From NCBI RefSeq assembly GCF_045679555.1, contig NC_092091.1, positions 89,448,651 through 89,512,650 of the forward strand: a stretch of DNA of 64,000 nt, in the 5' to 3' direction. The notes below the pieces were generated by a model. It did not search any database. It saw nothing but the letters and a program-made list of their open reading frames with translations, and was not told where the DNA came from. Positions 22,295 to 36,441 of the stretch are shown in pieces. Within the stretch, counting starts at the first letter, position 1. The number at the start of each line of letters is the position of its first letter. This stretch comes from Salvelinus alpinus (Eukaryota; Chordata; Actinopteri; Salmoniformes; Salmonidae). The translations under genes were made by a program, and so were the position numbers.

Positions 22295-22360
22295 CACCTT
22301 AACAGACTGACTACACTACATTTACAGCACCTCACCTTAACAGACTGACTACACTACATT

Positions 22361-24355
22361 TATTACAGTAAAGATATGCTGTGGTATATATGTAGAATAT
22401 ATTACAGTAAAGATATGCTGTGGTATATATTTAGAATATATTACAGTAAAAATATGCTTTGGTATATATGTAGAATATATTACAATAAAGATATGCTGTG
22501 GTATATACTGTATGTAGAATATATTACAGTAAAGATATGCTGTCGTATATATGTAGAATATATTACAATAAAGATATGCTGTGGTATATATGTAGAATAT
22601 ATTACAGTAAAGATATGCTGTGGTATATATTTAGAATATATTACAATAAAGATATGCTGTGGTATATATGTAGAATATATTACAATAAAGATATGCTGTG
22701 GTAAATATGTAGAATATATTACAGTAAAGATATGCTGTGGTATATATGTAGAATATATTACAATAAAGATATGCTGTGGTATATATGTAGAATATATTAC
22801 AGTAAAGATATGCTGTGGTATATATGTAGAATATATTACAATAAAGATATGCTGTGGTATATATGTAGAATATATTACAGTAAAGATATGCTGTGGTATA
22901 TATGTAGAATATATTACAATAAAGATATGCTGTGCTATATATGTAGGATATATTACAATAAAGATATGCTGTGCTATATATGTAGGATATATTACAGTAA
23001 AGATATGCTGTGGTATATATGTAGAATATATTACAATAAAGCTATGCTGTGGTATATATGTAGAATATATTACAATAAAGATATGCTGTGGTATATATGT
23101 AGAATATATTACAGTAAAGATATGCTGGGGCATATATGTAGAATATATTACAATAAAGATATGCTGTGGTATATATGTAGAATATATTACAATAAAGATA
23201 TGCTGTGGTATATATGTAGAATATATTACAGTAAAGATATGCTGTGGTATATATGTAGAATATATTACAGTAAAGATATGCTGTGGTATATATTTAGAAT
23301 ATATTACAATAAAGATATGCTGTGGTATATATGTAGGATATATTACAGTAAAGATATGCTGTGGTATATATGTAGAATATATTACAATAAAGCTATGCTG
23401 TGGTATATATGTAGAATATATTACAGTAAAGATATGCTGTGGTATATATGTAGAATATAATACAGTAAAGATATGCTGTGGTATATATGTAGAATATATT
23501 ACAATAAAGATATGCTGTGGTATATATGTAGAATATATTACAATAAAGATATGCTGTGGTATATATGTAGAATATATTACAGTAAAGATATGCTGTGGTA
23601 TATATGTAGAATATATTACAATAAAGATATGCTGTGGTATATATGTAGAATATATTACAATAAAGATATGCTGTGCTATATATGTAGGATATATTACAGT
23701 AAAGATATGCTGTGGTATATATGTAGAATATATTACAATAAAGCTATGCTGTGGTATATATGTAGAATATATTACAGTAAAGATATGCTGTGGTATATAT
23801 GTAGAATATAATACAATAAAGATATGCTGTGGTGTATATGTAGAATATATTACAATAAAGATATGCTGTGGTGTATATGTAGAATATATTACAGTAAAGA
23901 TATGCTGTCGTGTATATGTAGAATATATTACAGTAAAGATATGCTGTGGTATATATGTAGAATATATTACAATAAAGATATGCTGTGGTATATATTTAGA
24001 ATATATTACAGTAAAGATATGCTGTGGTATATATGTAGAATATATTACAGTAATGATATGTTGTGGTATATATGTAGAATATATTACAATAAAGATATGC
24101 TGTGGTATATATTTAGAATATATTACAGTAAAGATATGCTGTGGTATATATGTAGAATATATTACAGTAATGATATGTTGTGGTATATATGTAGAATATA
24201 TTACAATAAAGATATGCTGTGGTATATATGTAGAATATATTACAATAAAGATATGCTGTGGTATATATGTAGAATATATTACAATAAAGATATGCTGTGG
24301 TATATATGTAGAATATATTACAATAAAGATATGCTGTGGTATATATGTAGGATAT
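22361..24355. repeat. Minisatellite, AT-rich 39-bp unit, 2.0 kb
   Basis: About 51 units around 'attacagtaaagatatgctg' and 'tggtatatatgtagaat'. Alternating acagta/acaata variants mark the units. Because 39 is thirteen codons and the unit lacks stops in some frames, a 686-codon open frame runs through it; the Cys/Tyr/Ile-repeat product is not credible as a protein. Confidence 0.96.
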
Positions 24356-24890
24356 TTTTCACATTTTGTTACGTTACAGTCTGTACAGAAGTCACTGTAC
24401 AGTGTTGGTCTGTTAGAGGTTCATGAGAGGGGCTGAATATCAACACAACCATTCTCAGAGCCAGTTTCCCCAGACACATTCTCAGTTACCCGACTAGTCC
24501 GGACTTGAACTCGATCGAACATCTCTGGAGAGATCTGAAAATAGCTGTGTAGCAACACTCCCTGTCCAACCTGTCAGAAGTTGAGAGGATCTGCAGAGAA
24601 GAACGGGAGAAACTCCCTAAATACAGGTGTGCCAAGCTTGTATCGTCATACCCAAGAAGACTCGAGGCTGTAATCACTGCCAAAGGTGCTTCAACAAAGT
24701 ACTGAGTAAAGGGTCTGAATACTTATGCAAATGTGATATTTCCGGGTAGTTCTTTTTAAATAAATTTGCTAAAATTTCTAAAAAAACATTTTTGCTTTGT
24801 CATTATGGGGTATTGTGATGTCATTATGGGTTATTGTTTGTAGATTGATGAGGGAAAAAACGATTTAAAAAAAAGGCTGCACCATATCAA
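24356..24890 (+). pseudogene. Tc1-like transposase remnant
   Basis: Nt 24496-24705 reads SPDLNSIEHLWRDLKIAV, then an in-frame TAG, then continues to end KGASTKY-stop. The Glu in IEHLW is the last residue of the Tc1 DDE triad. The two Asp-bearing regions are missing. The flanks contain typical Tc1 internal sequence ('cacattttgttacgttacag') and the 3' non-coding tail. A dead, rearranged DNA transposon copy. Confidence 0.8.
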
Positions 24891-24989
24891 AATGTGTTAA
24901 ATGTCAAGGTGCTGTATCTCCATGAAGACCAACAGGTCCCTGTATAATTATTCCTGGCTTGGCAGTGGTCCAGTGGTGTCTGGACAGAG

Positions 24990-25097
<108 letters not shown>

Positions 25098-25135
25098 AGA
25101 GAAAAAGAGAGAGACACTGAAAAAAACATTTGCGA

Positions 25136-25516
25136 GCATGGAGGCCTACAAACCTGACTCCGTTACACCAGCTCTGTCAGGAGGAATTGGCCAAAATTCA
25201 CCCAACTTATTGTGGGAAAGTTGTGGAAGGCTACCCAAAACATTTGACCCAAGTTAAACAATTTAAAGGCAATGCTACCAAATACAAATTGAGTGTATGT
25301 AAACTTCTGACCCACTGGGAATGTGATGAAACAAATAAAATCTGAAATAAATCATTCTCTCTACTATTATTCTGACATTTCACATTCTTAAAATAAAGTG
25401 GTGATTCTAACTGACCTAAGACAGGGAATATTTACAAGGAATAAATGTCAGGAATTGTGAAAAACTGAGTTTAAATGTATTTGGCGAAGGTGTATGTAAA
25501 CTTCCGACTTCAACTG
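25136..25516 (+). pseudogene. Sleeping Beauty-type Tc1 transposase, C-terminal end and 3' TIR
   Basis: Nt 25139-25288 encodes the last residues of a salmonid Tc1 transposase, with CQEELAKIHPTYCGK and YPKHLTQVKQFKGNATKY. The usual stop after KY has mutated to a Lys codon. The element ends at 25516 in the terminal inverted repeat 'gtaaacttccgacttcaact' followed by the expected TA target. The 5' part and catalytic core are gone. Confidence 0.88.
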
Positions 25517-25758
25517 TAGTAACTAAAGAGCACACACAGACAACATGCACACGACGGGGATGTGTTCGCTCATCAGCGCTAGTTTCCTTACCATGAGCAG
25601 AAATTATACTTGATAACTGAAGATTAAAACTATCCTTAAAATATGTTTTGTAGTTTGTAGATTTACAAAAATATATTTTTTAGCTGTTTATCTCTGGGTT
25701 GACACGGAGTTGGCTTTGAATTATACAGATTTATTCCAGGGCTTCTACTTGCCGGTCC

Positions 25759-28700
25759 CAACAGAGCCAATAGCATCACAGCTCTCACCCTCCCATTCCC
25801 TCCCAACAGAGCCAATAGCATCACAGCTCTCACCCTCCCATTCCCTCCCAACAGAGCCAATAGCATCACAGCTCTCACCCTCCCATTCCCTCCCAACAGA
25901 GCCAAGAGCATCACAGCTCTCACCTTCCCATTCCCTCCCAACAGAGCCAATAGAATCACAGCTCTCACCCTCCCATTCCCCCCCAACAGAGCCAAGAGCA
26001 TCACAGCTCTCACCCTCCCATTCCCTCCCAACAGAGCCAATAGCATCACAGCTCTCACCCTCCCATTCCCTCCCAACAGAGCCAATAGCATCACAGCTCT
26101 CACCCTCCCATTCCCTCCCAACAGAGCCAATAGCATCACAGCTCTCACCCTCCCATTCCCTCCCAACAGAGCCAAGAGCATCACAGCTCTCACCCTCCCA
26201 TTCCCTCCACTAGACCAGAGCATCACAGCTCTCACCCTCCCATTCCCTCCCAACAGAGCCAAGAGCATCACAGCTCTCACCCTCCCATTCCCTCCACTAG
26301 ACCAGAGCATCACAGCTCTCACCCTCCCATTCCCTCCCAACAGAGCCAAGAGCATCACAGCTCTCACCCTCCCATTCCCTCCACTAGACCAGAGCATCAC
26401 ACCTCTCACCCTCCCATTCCCTCCTAAAGGAGCCAATAGCATCACAGCTCTCACCCTCCCAACAGAGCCAAGAGCATCACACCTCTCACCCTCCCATTCC
26501 CTCCCAACAGAGCCAATAGCATCACAGCTCTCACCCTCCCATTCCCTCCCAACAGAGCCAATAGCATCACAGCTCTCACCCTCCCATTCCCTCCCAACAG
26601 AGCCAATAGCATCACAGCTCTCACCCTCCCATTCCCTCCCAACAGAGCCAATAGCATCACAGCTCTCACCCTCCCATTCCCTCCCAACAGAGCCAATAGC
26701 ATCACAGCTCTCACCCTCCCATTCCCCCCCAACAGAGCCAATAGCATCACACCTCTCACCCTCCCATTCCCTCCTAAAGGAGCCAATAGCATCACACCTC
26801 TCACCCTCCCATTCCCTCCCAACGGAGCCAATAGCATCACACCTCTCACCCTCCCATTCCCTCCCAACAGAGCCAATAGCATCACAGCTCTCACCCTCCC
26901 ATTCCCTCCCAACAGAGCCAATAGCATCACACCTCTCACCCTCCCATTCCCTCCCAACAGAGCCAATAGCATCACACCTCTCACCCTCCCATTCCCTCCT
27001 AAAGGAGCCAATAGATTCACAGCTCTCACCCTCCCATTCCCTCCCAACAGAGCCAATAGAATCACAGCTCTCACCCTCCCATTCCCTCCCAACAGAGCCA
27101 ATAGCATCACACCTCTCACCCTCCCATTCCCTCCCAACAGAGCCAATAGAATCACACCTCTCACCCTCCCATTCCCCCCCAACAGAGCCAATAGCATCAC
27201 ACCTCTCACCCTCCCATTCCCTCCCAACAGAGCCAAGAGCATCACAGTTCTCACCCTCCCATTCCCTCCCAACAGAGCCAATAGCATCACACCTCTCACC
27301 CTCCCATTCCCTCCCAACAGAGCCAATAGAATCACACCTCTCACCCTCCCATTCCCTCCTAAAGGAGCCAATAGCATCACACCTCTCACCCTCCCATTCC
27401 CTCCTAAAGGAGCCAATAGCATCACACCTCTCACCCTCCCATTCCCTCCTAAAGGAGCCAAGAGCATCACACCTCTCACCCTCCCATTCCCTCCCAACAG
27501 AGCCAATAGCATCACAGCTCTCACCCTCCCATTCCCTCCCAACAGAGCCAATAGGATCACACCTCTCACCCTCCCATTCCCTCCCAACAGAGCCAAGAGC
27601 ATCGCAGCTCTCACCCTCCCATTCCCTCCTAAAGGAGCCAATAGCATCACAGCTCTCACCCTCCCATTCTCTCCTAAAGGAGCCAATAGCATCACACCTC
27701 TCACCCTCCCATTCCCTCCCAACAGAGCCAATAGCATCACACCTCTCACCCTCCCATTCCCTCCCAACAGAGCCAATAGCATCACAGCTCTCACCCTCCC
27801 ATTCCCTCCCAACAGAGCCAATAGCATCACACCTCTCACCCTCCCATTCCCTCCCAACAGAGCCAATAGCATCACAGCTCTCACCCTCCCATTCCCTCCC
27901 AACAGAACAATAGCATCACACCTCTCACCCTCCCATTCCCTCCCAACAGAGCCAAGAGCATCGCAGCTCTCACCCTCCCATTCCCTCCTAAAGGAGCCAA
28001 TAGCATCACAGCTCTCACCCTCCCATTCTCTCCTAAAGGAGCCAGTAGCATCACACCTCTCACCCTCCCATTCCCTCCTAACAGAGCCAATAGCATCACA
28101 CCTCTCACCCTCCCATTCCCTCCCAACAGAGCCAATAGCATCACACCTCTCACCCTCCCATTCCCTCCCAACAGAGCCAATAGCATCACACCTCTCACCC
28201 TCCCATTCCCTCCCAACAGAGCCAATAGCATCACACCTCTCACCCTCCCATTCCCTCCCAACAGAGCCAATAGCATCACACCTCTCACCCTCCCATTCCC
28301 TCCCAACAGAGCCAATAGCATCACACCTCTCACCCTCCCATTCCCTCCTAAAGGAGCCAAGAGCATCACACCTCTCACCCTCCCATTCCCTCCCAACAGA
28401 GCCAATAGCATCACACCTCTCACCCTCCCATTCCCTCCCAACAGAGCCAATAGCATCACACCTCTCACCCTCCCATTCCCTCCCAACAGAGCCAATAGCA
28501 TCACACCTCTCACCCTCCCATTCCCTCCTAAAGGAGCCAAGGGAATCACACCTCTCACCCTCCCATTCCCTCCCAACAGAGCCAAGAGCATCACACCTCT
28601 CACCCTCCCATTCCCTCCCAACAGAGCCAAGAGCATCACACCTCTCACCCTCCCATCCCCTCCCAACAGAGCCAATAGCATCACACCTCTCACCCTCCCA

Positions 28701-30324
28701 TTCCCTCCCAACGGAGCCAATAGCATCACACCTCTCACCCTCCCATTCCCTCCCAACAGATCCAATAGCATCACACCTCTCACCCTCCCATTCCCTCCCA
28801 ACAGAGCCAAGAGAATCACAGCTCTCACCCTCCCATTCCCTCCCAACAGAGCCAAGACCATCACAGCTCTCACCCTCCCATTCCCTCCCAACAGAGCCAA
28901 GACCATCACAGCTCTCACCCTCCCATTCCCTCCCAACAGAGCCAAGACCATCACAGCTCTCACCCTCCCATTCCCTCCTAAAGGAGCCAAGAGCATCGCA
29001 CCTCTCACCCTCCCATTCCCTCCCAACAGAGCCAATAGCATCGCACCTCTCACCCTCCCATTCCCTCCTAAAGGAGCCAATAGCATCACAGCTCTCACCC
29101 TCCCATTCCCTCCCAACAGAGCCAATAGCATCACAGCTCTCACCTTCCCATTCCCTCCCAACAGAGCCAATAGCATCACACCTCTCACCCTCCCATTCCC
29201 TCCCAACAGAGCCAATAGCATCACACCTCTCACCCTCTTATTCCCTCCCAACAGAGCCAATAGCATCACAGCTCTCACCCTCCCATTCCCTCCGCTAGAC
29301 CAGAGCATCACAGCTCTCACCCTCCCATTCCCTCCGCTAGACCAGAGCATCACACCTCTCACCCTCCCATTCCCTCCGCTAGACCAGAGCATCACACCTC
29401 TCACCCTCCCATTCCCTCCGCTAGACCAGAGCATCACACCTCTCACCCTCCCATTCCCTCCGCTAGACCAGAGCATCACACCTCTCACCCTCCCATTCCC
29501 TCCGCTAGACCAGAGCATCACACCTCTCACCCTCCCATTCCCTCCGCTAGACCAGAGCATCACACCTCTCACCCTCCCATTCCCTCCCAACAGAGCCAAG
29601 AGCATCGCAGCTCTCACCCTCCCATTCCCTCCACTAGACCAGAGCATCACACCTCTCACCCTCCCATTCCCTCCGCTAGACCAGAGCATCACACCTCTCA
29701 CCCTCCCATTCCCTCCACTAGACCAGAGCATCACACCTCTCACCCTCCCATTCCCTCCACTAGACCAGAGCATCACAGCTCTCACCCTCCCATTCCCTCC
29801 ACTAGACCAGAGCATCGCAGCTCTCACCCTCCCATTCCCTCCGCTAGACCAGAGCATCGCAGCTCTCACCCTCCCATTCCCTCCACTAGACCAGAGCATC
29901 ACAGCTCTCACCCTCCCATTCCCTCCACTAGACCAGAGCATCACAGCTCTCACCCTCCCATTCCCTCCACTAGACCAGAGCATCGCAGCTCTCACCCTCC
30001 CATTCCCTCCCAACAGAGCATCACAGCTCTCACCCTCCCATTCCCTCCTAAAGGAGCCAATAGCATCACAGCTCTCACCCTCCCATTCCCTCCACTAGAC
30101 CAGAGCATCACAGCTCTCACCCTCCCATTCCCTCCTAAAGGAGCCAATAGCATCACAGCTCTCACCCTCCCATTCCCTCCTAAAGGAGCCAAGAGCATCA
30201 CACCTCTCACCCTCCCATTCCCTCCCAACGGAGCCAAGAGCATCACACCTCTCACCCTCCCATTTCCTCCACTAGACCAGAGCATGGCAGCTCTCACCCT
30301 CCCATTCCCTCCGCTAGACCAGAG
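25759..30324. repeat. Minisatellite, 45/42-bp units, 4.6 kb
   Basis: About 103 units sharing 'catcacagctctcaccctcc' and 'cattccctcc'. The 45-bp type carries 'aacagagccaatagc' or 'taaaggagccaatagc'; the 42-bp type carries 'ctagaccagagc'. The 42-bp type is clustered at 26207-26400, 29293-29990 and 30090-30324. Minus-strand open frames of up to 710 codons are a product of the 15-codon unit. Confidence 0.96.
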
Positions 30325-30656
30325 CTGTTTCCCCATGAATAATGACAGTAAGAGGATTGTTCCATTGAAATGTGTGTCTTTTGATTCTCTCTGATATTTA
30401 ATGTATAAGTGATGCACTAATTCAAAAGGCACCTATTTTGTGGAACGACTCAAAATGTACTACAAAATTTTAACTTGTGTTAAAGTTAAACACTGAATCC
30501 ATTAGAATAGAGAATATTATTGAAACGTTGAACTATATCTATTATTGCAAATAAAATCTTTAAAAAAAAATTGCAATCACAATCTTGTCTGTCAGGATCC
30601 GCTTGCATGTGACAACCCCATATTTCCACAGTGTCAACAAAATGTTCTCCTTTCAG
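30325..30656. other. Unique sequence ending in splice acceptor
   Basis: AT-rich single-copy sequence ending in 'gttctcctttcag' at 30656, read as an intron end before the candidate exon described next. Confidence 0.45.
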
Positions 30657-33060
30657 AATTTCAGAAGTGTGTCTTAACTAAATTGGTGGAGACATTGGAG
30701 GAGGTGAAACGTGTTGGGAGAGCAGAGACCCATGACTCTTTGAGTTCCATGTCAAGAGGATGGAGACGGAGGAAGACTCTGAGTTCCATGTCAAGAGGAA
30801 GGAGACGGAGGAAGACTCTGAGTTCCATGTCAAGAGGATGGAGACGGAGGAAGACTCTTTGAGTTCCATGTCAAGAGGATGGAGACGGAGGAAGACTTTG
30901 AGTTCCATGTCAAGAGGATGGAGACGGAGGAAGACTTTGAGTTCCATGTCAAGAGGATGGAGACGGAGGAAGACTTTGAGTTCCATGTCAAGAAGATGGA
31001 GTCGGAGGAAGACTCTGAGTTCCATGTCAAGAGGATGGAGACGGAGGAAGACTCTGAGTTCCATGTCAAGAGGATGGAGACGGAGGAAGACTCTGAGTTC
31101 CATGTCAAGAGGATGGAGACGGAGGAAGACTCTGAGTTCCATGTCAAGAGGATGGAGACGGAGGAAGACTCTGAGTTCCATGTCAAGAGGATGGAGACGG
31201 AGGAAGACTCTGAGTTCCATGTCAAGAGGATGGAGACGGAGGAAGACTCTGAGTTCCATGTCAAGAGGATGGAGACGGAGGAAGACTCTGAGTTCCATGT
31301 CAAGAGGATGGAGACGGAGGAAGACTCTGAGTTCCTTGTCAAGAGGATGGAGACGGAGGAAGACTCTGAGTTCCATGTCAAGAGGATGGAGACGGAGGAA
31401 GACTCTGAGTTCCATGTCAAGAGGATGGAGACGGAGGAAGACTCTGAGTTCCATGTCAAGAGGAAGGAGACGGAGGAAGACTCTGAGTTCCATGTCAAGA
31501 GGATGGAGACGGAGGAAGACTCTGAGTTCCATGTCAAGAGGATGGAGACGGAGGAAGACTCTGAGTTCCATGTCAAGAGGATGTAGACGGAGGAAGACTT
31601 TGAGTTCCATGTCAAGAGGATGGAGACGGAGGAAGACTCTGAGTTCCATGTCAAGAGGATGGAGACGGAGGAAGACTTTGAGTTCCATGTCAAGACGATG
31701 GAGACGGAGGAAGACTCTGAGTTCCATGTCAAGAGGATGGAGACGGAGGAAGACTTTGAGTTCCATGTCAAGAGGATGGAGTCGGAGGAAGACTCTGAGT
31801 TCCATGTCAAGAGGAAGGAGACGGAGGAAGACTTTGAGTTCCTTGTCAAGAGGATGGAGACGGAGGAAGACTCTGAGTTCCATGTCAAGAGGATGGAGAC
31901 GGAGGAAGACTCTGAGTTCCATGTCAAGAGGATGGAGACGCAGGAAGACTCTGAGTTCCATGTCAAGAGGATGGAGACGGAGGAAGACTCTGAGTTCCAT
32001 GTCAAGAGGATGGAGACGGAGGAAGACTCTGAGTTCCATGTCAAGAGGATGGAGACGGAGGAAGACTCTGAGTTCCATGTCAAGAGGATGGAGACGGAGG
32101 AAGACTTTGAGTTCCATGTCAAGAGGAAGTAGACGGAGGAAGACTCTGAGTTCCATGTCAAGAGGATGGAGACGGAGGAAGACTCTGAGTTCCATGTCAA
32201 GAGGATGGAGACGGAGGAAGACTTTGAGTTCCATGTCAAGAGGATGGAGACGGAGGAAGACTCTGAGTTCCATGTCAAGAGGATGGAGACGGAGGAAGAC
32301 TCTGAGTTCCATGTCAAGAGGATGGAGACGGAGGAAGACTCTGAGTTCCATGTCAAGAGGATGGAGACGGAGGAAGACTCTTTGAGTTCCATGTCAAGAG
32401 GATGGAGACGGAGGAAGACTCTGAGTTCCATGTCAAGAGGATGGAGACGGAGGAAGACTCTGAGTTCCATGTCAAGAGGATGGAGATGGAGGAAGACTCT
32501 GAGTTCCATGTCAAGAGGATGGAGACGGAGGAAGACTCTGAGTTCCATGTCAAGAGGATGGAGACGGAGGAAGACTCTGAGTTCCATGTCAAGAGGATGG
32601 AGACGGAGGAAGACTTTGAGTTCCATGTCAAGAGGATGGAGACGGAGGAAGACGTTGAGTTCCATGTCAAGAGGATGGAGACGGAGGAAGACTCTGAGTT
32701 CCATGTCAAGAGGAAGGAGACGGAGGAAGACTTTGAGTTCCATGTCAAGAGGATGGAGACGGAGGAAGACTTTGAGTTCCATGTCAAGAGGATGGAGACG
32801 GAGGAAGACTCTGAGTTCCATGTCAAGAGGATGGAGACGGAGGAAGACTCTGAGTTCCATGTCAAGAGGATGGAGACGGAGGAAGACTCTGAGTTCCATG
32901 TCAAGAGGATGGAGACGGAGGAAGACTCTGAGTTCCATGTCAAGAGGATGGAGACAGAGGAAGACTCTGAGTTCCATGTCAAGAGGATGGAGACGGAGGA
33001 AGACTTTGAGTTCCATGTCAAGAGGATGGAGACGGAGGAAGACTTTGAGTTCCATGTCAA

Positions 33061-33295
33061 TGTAACGGATGTGAAATGGCTAGCTAGTTAGCGGGTACGC
33101 GCTACTAGCATTTCAATCAGTTACGTCACTTGCTCTGAGACTTAAGTAGGGTTTCCCCTTGCTCTGCAAGGGCTGCGGCTTTTGTGGAGCGATGGGTAAC
33201 GACGCTTCGTGGGTGTCAGTTGTTGATGTGTGCAGAGGGTCCCTGGTTCGCGCCCGTGTCGGGGCGAGGGGACGGTTTAAAGATATACTGTTACA
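33061..33295. mobile_element. 235-bp TGTAAC/GTTACA element, copy 1
   Basis: Begins 'tgtaacggatgtgaaatgg', ends 'gatatactgttaca', and is flanked by a four-base direct repeat 'tcaa' that comes from the array unit (33057-33060 and 33296-33299). This marks an insertion. The TG...CA ends with a 4-bp duplication fit a solo LTR or a short DNA element. A 'ggttcgcgccc' near the 3' end resembles a tRNA B box. The family looks common in salmonids. Confidence 0.85.
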
Positions 33296-33925
33296 TCAAG
33301 AGGATGGAGACGGAGGAAGACTCTGAGTTCCATGTCAAGAGGAAGGAGACGGAGGAAGACTCTGAGTTCCATGTCAAGAGGATGGAGACGGAGGAAGACT
33401 CTGAGTTCCATGTCAAGAGGATGGAGACGGAGGAAGACTTTGAGTTCCATGTCAAGAGGATGGAGACGGAGGAAGACTCTGAGTTCCATGTCAAGAGGAT
33501 GGAGACGGAGGAAGACTCTTTGAGTTCCATGTCAAGAGGATGGAGACGGAGGAAGACTCTGAGTTCCATGTCAAGAGGATGGAGACGGAGGAAGACTCTG
33601 AGTTCCATGTCAAGAGGATGGAGACGGAGGAAGACTCTGAGTTCCATGTCAAGAGGATGGAGACGGAGGAAGACTCTGAGTTCCATGTCAAGAGGATGGA
33701 GACGGAGGAAGACTCTGAGTTCCATGTCAAGAGGATGGAGACAGAGGAAGACTCTGAGTTCCATGTCAAGAGGATGGAGACGGAGGAAGACTCTGAGTTC
33801 CATGTCAAGAGGATGGAGACGGAGGAAGACTCTGAGTTCCATGTCAAGAGGATGGAGACGGAGGAAGACTCTGAGTTCCATGTCAAGAGGATGGAGACGG
33901 AGGAAGACTTTGAGTTCCATGTCAA

Positions 33926-34160
33926 TGTAACGGATGTGAAATGGCTAGCTAGTTAGCGGGTACGCGCTACTAGCATTTCAATCAGTTACGTCACTTGCTC
34001 TGAGACTTAAGTAGGGTTTCCCCTTGCTCTGCAAGGGCTGCGGCTTTTGTGGAGCGATGGGTAACGACGCTTCGTGGGTGTCAGTTGTTGATGTGTGCAG
34101 AGGGTCCCTGGTTCGCGCCCGTGTCGGGGCGAGGGGACGGTTTAAAGATATACTGTTACA
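33926..34160. mobile_element. 235-bp element, copy 2
   Basis: Same length, ends and 'tcaa' junctions as copy 1, so it arose by array duplication rather than by a new insertion. Confidence 0.85.
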
Positions 34161-36206
34161 TCAAGAGGATGGAGACGGAGGAAGACTCTGAGTTCCATGT
34201 CGAGAGGATGGAGACGGAGGAAGACTCTGAGTTCCATGTCAAGAGGAAGGAGACGGAGGAAGACTCTGAGTTCCATGTCAAGAGGATGGAGACAGAGGAA
34301 GACTCTGAGTTCCATGTCAAGAGGATGGAGACGGAGGAAGACTGAGTTCCATGTCAAGAGGATGGAGACGGAGGAAGACTCTGAGTTCCATGCCAAGAGG
34401 ATGGAGACGGAGGAAGACTCTGAGTTCCATGTCAAGAGGATGGAGACGGAGGAAGACTCTGAGTTCCATGTCAAGAGGATGGAGACGGAGGAAGACTCTG
34501 AGTTCCATGTCAAGAGGATGGAGACGGAGGAAGACTCTTTGAGTTCCATGTCAAGAGGATGGAGACGGAGGAAGACTCTTTGAGTTCCATGTCAAGAGGA
34601 AGGAGACGGAGGAAGACTCTGAGTTCCATGTCAAGAGGATGGAGACGGAGGAAGACTCTTTGAGTTCCATGTCAAGAGGATGGAGACGGAGGAAGACTCT
34701 TTGAGTTCCATGTCAAGAGGATGGAGACGGAGGAAGACTCTGAGTTCCATGTCAAGAGGATGGAGATGGAGGAAGACTCTGAGTTCCATGTCAAGAGGAT
34801 GGAGACGGAGGAAGACTCTGAGTTCCATGTCAAGAGGATGGAGACGGAGGAAGACTCTTTGAGTTCCATGTCAAGAGGATGGAGACGGAGGAAGACGTTG
34901 AGTTCCATGTCAAGAGGATGGAGATGGAGGAAGACTCTGAGTTCCATGTCAAGAGGATGGAGACGGAGGAAGACTCTGAGTTCCATGTCAAGAGGATGGA
35001 GATGGAGGAAGACTCTGAGTTCCATGTCAAGAGGATGGAGACGGAGGAAGACTCTGAGTTCCATGTCAAGAGGATGGAGACGGAGGAAGACTCTGAGTTC
35101 CATGTCAAGAGGATGGAGACGGAGGAAGACTCTTTGAGTTCCATGTCAAGAGGATGGAGACGGAGGAAGACTCTGAGTTCCATGTCAAGAGGATGGAGAC
35201 GGAGGAAGACTCTGAGTTCCATGTCAAGAGGATGGAGACGGAGGAAGACTCTTTGAGTTCCATGTCAAGAGGATGGAGACGGAGGAAGACTCTGAGTTCC
35301 ATGTCAAGAGGATGGAGACGGAGGAAGACTCTGAGTTCCATGTCAAGAGGATGGAGACGGAGGAAGACTTTGAGTTCCATGTCAAGAGGATGGAGACGGA
35401 GGAAGACTCTGAGTTCCATGTCAAGAGGATGGAGACGGAGGAAGACTCTGAGTTCCATGTCAAGAGGATGGAGACGGAGGAAGACTCTGAGTTCCATGTC
35501 AAGAGGATGGAGACGGAGGAAGACTCTTTGAGTTCCATGTCAAGAGGATGGAGACGGAGGAAGACTCTGAGTTCCATGTCAAGAGGATGGAGACGGAGGA
35601 AGACTCTGAGTTCCATGTCAAGAGGATGGAGATGGAGGAAGACTCTGAGTTCCATGTCAAGAGGATGGAGACGGAGGAAGACTCTGAGTTCCATGTCAAG
35701 AGGATGGAGACGGAGGAAGACTCTGAGTTCCATGTCAAGAGGATGGAGACGGAGGAAGACTTTGAGTTCCATGTCAAGAGGATGGAGACGGAGGAAGACG
35801 TTGAGTTCCATGTCAAGAGGATGGAGACGGAGGAAGACTCTGAGTTCCATGTCAAGAGGAAGGAGACGGAGGAAGACTTTGAGTTCCATGTCAAGAGGAT
35901 GGAGACGGAGGAAGACTTTGAGTTCCATGTCAAGAGGATGGAGACGGAGGAAGACTCTGAGTTCCATGTCAAGAGGATGGAGACGGAGGAAGACTCTGAG
36001 TTCCATGTCAAGAGGATGGAGACGGAGGAAGACTCTGAGTTCCATGTCAAGAGGATGGAGACGGAGGAAGACTCTGAGTTCCATGTCAAGAGGATGGAGA
36101 CAGAGGAAGACTCTGAGTTCCATGTCAAGAGGATGGAGACGGAGGAAGACTTTGAGTTCCATGTCAAGAGGATGGAGACGGAGGAAGACTTTGAGTTCCA
36201 TGTCAA

Positions 36207-36441
36207 TGTAACGGATGTGAAATGGCTAGCTAGTTAGCGGGTACGCGCTACTAGCATTTCAATCAGTTACGTCACTTGCTCTGAGACTTAAGTAGGGTTT
36301 CCCCTTGCTCTGCAAGGGCTGCGGCTTTTGTGGAGCGATGGGTAACGACGCTTCGTGGGTGTCAGTTGTTGATGTGTGCAGAGGGTCCCTGGTTCGCGCC
36401 CGTGTCGGGGCGAGGGGACGGTTTAAAGATATACTGTTACA
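36207..36441. mobile_element. 235-bp element, copy 3
   Basis: Exactly 2281 bp after copy 2, with the same junctions. Confidence 0.85.

Noticed and set aside
22376-24436. 686-codon open frame with Cys-Cys-Gly-Ile-Tyr repeats
   Set aside because: It follows a 39-bp AT-rich minisatellite; other frames and the other strand are open too. No promoter, splice sites or non-repeat domain.
25663-30432. Minus-strand open frames of 263, 483, 710 and 146 codons (MLLALLGGNGRVRAV repeats)
   Set aside because: Product of a 45/42-bp minisatellite with 15- or 14-codon units; frames change wherever the register shifts.
33246-33270. tRNA gene inside the 235-bp element
   Set aside because: A B-box-like 'ggttcgcgccc' is present, but no cloverleaf can be drawn around it and the element has TG...CA ends.
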